From assembly GCA_910586515.1 (NCBI GenBank), contig CAJUGL010000071.1, positions 1-15,631 on the forward strand: DNA of 15,631 nt, read 5' to 3'. This DNA comes from an uncultured Acetatifactor sp. (GTDB lineage: Bacteria > Bacillota > Clostridia > Lachnospirales > Lachnospiraceae). The position numbers were made by a program, and so were the translations under genes. Positions 14,150-15,631 of the stretch are shown piece by piece (position 1 is the first letter of the stretch; every line of letters starts with the position of its first letter). A model generated the notes under the pieces. That model did not search any database, was not told the DNA's origin, and was given only the letters and a program-made list of their open reading frames with translations.

Positions 14150-15129
14150 TGGTATTCTGGAAGCCCATCCGCACACTCTCTCCGCACTGCCTCTATTTCA
14201 TCCTGTGAAAAGCTGGACACGATAAAGGCAATTTCTTCTGTAGAGTAATTTTTTTTAATCATTTTGATTACTGATTCTTTCGCCGCCTGTCTTTTTTCGG
14301 CTTCTGCTTTGGCAATCGCCTCTTCCGCTTTGGCAATCACTTCCTGTTTCTCCTGTTCAATGATCCAGCCTATTTTGGTCATCTCTATCATCCTCCTTGT
14401 CTTATTTGCGGTCTCCATGTCAATCAATTTGTCTGCGAAAGTCAATATTCCGGCCAGCGCAAAGACCTGCTGGTTTCTATCCTGAATCTGTGCCGCCAGG
14501 CTTACGGATTCACGAATCTTTTCTTCCTTCTCTTCCCTCTTCCGGTAGGAAAGCGGCAGTATGATGAATTCCATCAGCTCCTCGTCATTCAGCGGCTCGT
14601 TCCTTTCCACCTTCTCCTTCAGATGACGGAAAAGCCCTCCTGAGTCCAGTTCCGAGAGGAATGCAGGCTCCAGCTTCATCCTGACCGCCCCTATATCGTA
14701 CTCGGCGGACACCTGTCTCCTCTCTATATCGCCTGTGTAGATGACGATCATCCGGAGCCTCGGGCAGGTCTTTCTCTCCCGCTGGTACCGGTCGGCTATC
14801 CCCGCCAGATAATTGAGGTATTTTACCTTGTTCTCTTTCGCATACTCACTTTCATAATCCACCAAGGCTACGGTGCCGTCCGCAAGCTCGAACAGATTGT
14901 CCAGGCGCAGCTCGTTCGCCCTGACAGACGGTATGTTGGTGGGCAGAACGGCCTTTACCTCCGGTATGTCCAATCCGTATACCCGGAAGGTTTTGCCCTT
15001 GAAATTTTCGGCCAGCAGCTTGCTGGTGATGTCCTTATTCTGATAGGCTATCGCTCCCAGGTTCGTGTGGGCAGTACCATCTGCAGCTGTGACGGCGCTG
15101 CTTCTCTTCCGCTTTTTTGTTTTTTTCAT
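14146..15129 (-). CDS. Rpn-like PD-(D/E)XK nuclease family protein
   Basis: The 327-residue protein resembles Rpn/YhgA-like recombination-promoting nucleases (annotated as PD-(D/E)XK transposase family) of Lachnospiraceae. The N-terminus is strongly basic (1-10). The nuclease-like core runs from about 28 to 150: RLDNLF (75-80, Asp77), then ALVDYESEY (88-96), and a beta strand LRMIVIYTGD (125-134). In canonical sites the second strand ends D/E-x-K; here it reads D-Y-E-S-E, with no lysine at the expected place. Residues 195-290 are charged helices, with a coiled-coil-like Ala/Glu/Lys repeat (EEAIAKAEAEKRQAA) at 269-283. The C-terminus is helical. ATG 15129 with AAGGAAGG about 11 nt upstream is preferred; ATG 15159 in frame is possible but has a poorer site. 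Its function is not established and its catalytic competence is uncertain. Confidence 0.72.
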   Translation of the reverse strand: MKKTKKRKRSSAVTAADGTAHTNLGAIAYQNKDITSKLLAENFKGKTFRVYGLDIPEVKAVLPTNIPSVRANELRLDNLFELADGTVALVDYESEYAKENKVKYLNYLAGIADRYQRERKTCPRLRMIVIYTGDIERRQVSAEYDIGAVRMKLEPAFLSELDSGGLFRHLKEKVERNEPLNDEELMEFIILPLSYRKREEKEEKIRESVSLAAQIQDRNQQVFALAGILTFADKLIDMETANKTRRMIEMTKIGWIIEQEKQEVIAKAEEAIAKAEAEKRQAAKESVIKMIKKNYSTEEIAFIVSSFSQDEIEAVRRECADGLPEYH

Positions 15130-15294
15130 AACTGATATACCTTCCTTTCCTGATGACACTGGCAGCTCTCCAGGAAAGGCGCTCTCCCCTCCTGCATAGG
15201 CTACGTTTTAAAAGTTCTTGGGATACAGGCTTACGCCAGGCAAGAAGTTCGATTTGATAGGCTCCATGTCCTGCATGGATTCTATTGGTATGTA

Positions 15295-15331
15295 TTACAG
15301 AAAAGACCGCTTGGTCTTTAGATTACTGTAA
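15295..15331 (-). terminator. Nested hairpin, possible terminator
   Basis: AAAGACC and GGTCTTT (about 15302-15308 and 15313-15319) pair around a 4-nt loop; outside them TTACAG (15295-15300) and CTGTAA (15326-15331) also pair. On the minus strand the inner stem is followed by TTTTCTG, which fits a weak terminator for a gene lying to the right. An operator or a repeat remnant is also possible. Confidence 0.4.
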
Positions 15332-15423
15332 GAATTGAATTCTTGGCTTGTTTTCAGGATAACATGATATGGAGCGGATTGCAAGAGAAAGTTTGGGTGA
15401 GATAGGGCTGGGCGCCTTTGTTT

Positions 15424-15563
15424 GTAACAGTTCAGACAGGGCGCTGAACTGTTACGAAAATGCACACAAAATGCGAAAAGAATGCGTTTTGGCGCCCGCA
15501 AGTCTCGCAAAATTGCACAGAGCGCAGTTTTGACTTCGCGAGAGGGGCTGTCTGAACTGTTAC
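15424..15563. mobile_element. 140-bp MITE-like element with 16-bp terminal inverted repeats
   Basis: GTAACAGTTCAGACAG (15424-15439) and CTGTCTGAACTGTTAC (15548-15563) are perfect 16-bp inverted ends. The left end is itself half of a 12-bp hairpin, GTAACAGTTCAG/CTGAACTGTTAC (15424-15435, 15444-15455), with loop ACAGGGCG. The interior holds the 25-base core (15502-15526) also found inverted at 180-204. There is no coding capacity, and no obvious target-site duplication was seen. The structure fits a miniature non-autonomous element or a REP/BIME-type repeat; mobility is inference. Confidence 0.55.
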
Positions 15564-15631
15564 CTTTGTTTTGCTACAGGCGGAGAGGAAGAGGCAGGAC
15601 AGCAGTGCCGTTGTGAATAATATAAGTGATT

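Larger units (their letters stand above)
15160..15631. other. Non-coding stretch rich in inverted repeats
   Basis: I see no gene. A 71-codon minus-strand frame at 15295-15510 runs through hairpins and lacks a ribosome binding site. The stretch contains a small stem TCCATG/CATGGA (15263-15279), a nested hairpin at 15295-15331, the palindrome AAGAATT-G-AATTCTT (15330-15344) and the 140-bp element at 15424-15563. AGGAGG on the minus strand near 15190 has no start codon nearby. No promoter for the Rpn-like gene is convincing. Confidence 0.55.

Overview
The window looks like a chromosomal segment from a gut-type Clostridia, most likely Lachnospiraceae. The reasons are moderate GC, strong AGGAGG ribosome binding sites, Gram-positive style promoters, and families typical of that group: a CD3324-like small HTH protein, a PadR/HAAS/DUF4097 module, a clostridial ClpA with ClpS, and an Rpn-type nuclease. 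No phage, plasmid, CRISPR, rRNA or tRNA genes are visible. The species cannot be named from the sequence alone.

Layout from left to right. Positions 1-538 hold no convincing gene. They contain an AT/GC hairpin, a dispersed repeat, an inverted repeat abutting a promoter, and a long leader with an 8-codon upstream ORF and several stem-loops. This leads into a small CD3324-like gene (539-820) with a clear terminator. Next is a dispersed intergenic repeat, then a minus-strand AraC/GyrI-like gene (1073-1606) that has lost its middle in frame. From 1815 to 4145 lies a three-gene unit: a PadR repressor, a HAAS/DUF1700-like membrane protein, and a membrane-anchored DUF4097 beta-repeat protein. This is probably an autoregulated envelope-response operon. 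A UvrD/PcrA-like helicase (4332-6584), an XRE regulator (6814-7578), an ECF-like sigma factor with a long C-terminal extension (7698-9302) and a patatin-like hydrolase (9665-10519) follow, all on the plus strand.

The right side is on the minus strand. clpS (13701-14000), clpA (11300-13699) and aat (10584-11243) form one apparent operon that encodes the bacterial N-degron recognition machinery. Aat attaches Leu/Phe to N-terminal Lys/Arg, ClpS delivers the resulting N-degron substrates, and ClpA unfolds them for ClpP. ClpP is not in the window. Upstream lies an Rpn/PD-(D/E)XK-like protein gene (14146-15129), whose 3' end overlaps the predicted clpS promoter. The last 470 bases are non-coding and rich in inverted repeats.

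The least explained content is the intergenic DNA. One family of small hairpins (arms related to GTTCAG/CTGAAC around an 8-base loop) recurs near 2184, 4148, 6608 and 15424, possibly also 10561. A second, longer element of about 110-120 nt recurs at 836-950 and 9374-9489, with three stem-loops in equivalent places. A 25-base identical sequence appears in opposite orientation at 180-204 and 15502-15526. The second long-element family and the sigma-factor fusion are the strongest candidates for undescribed biology here.
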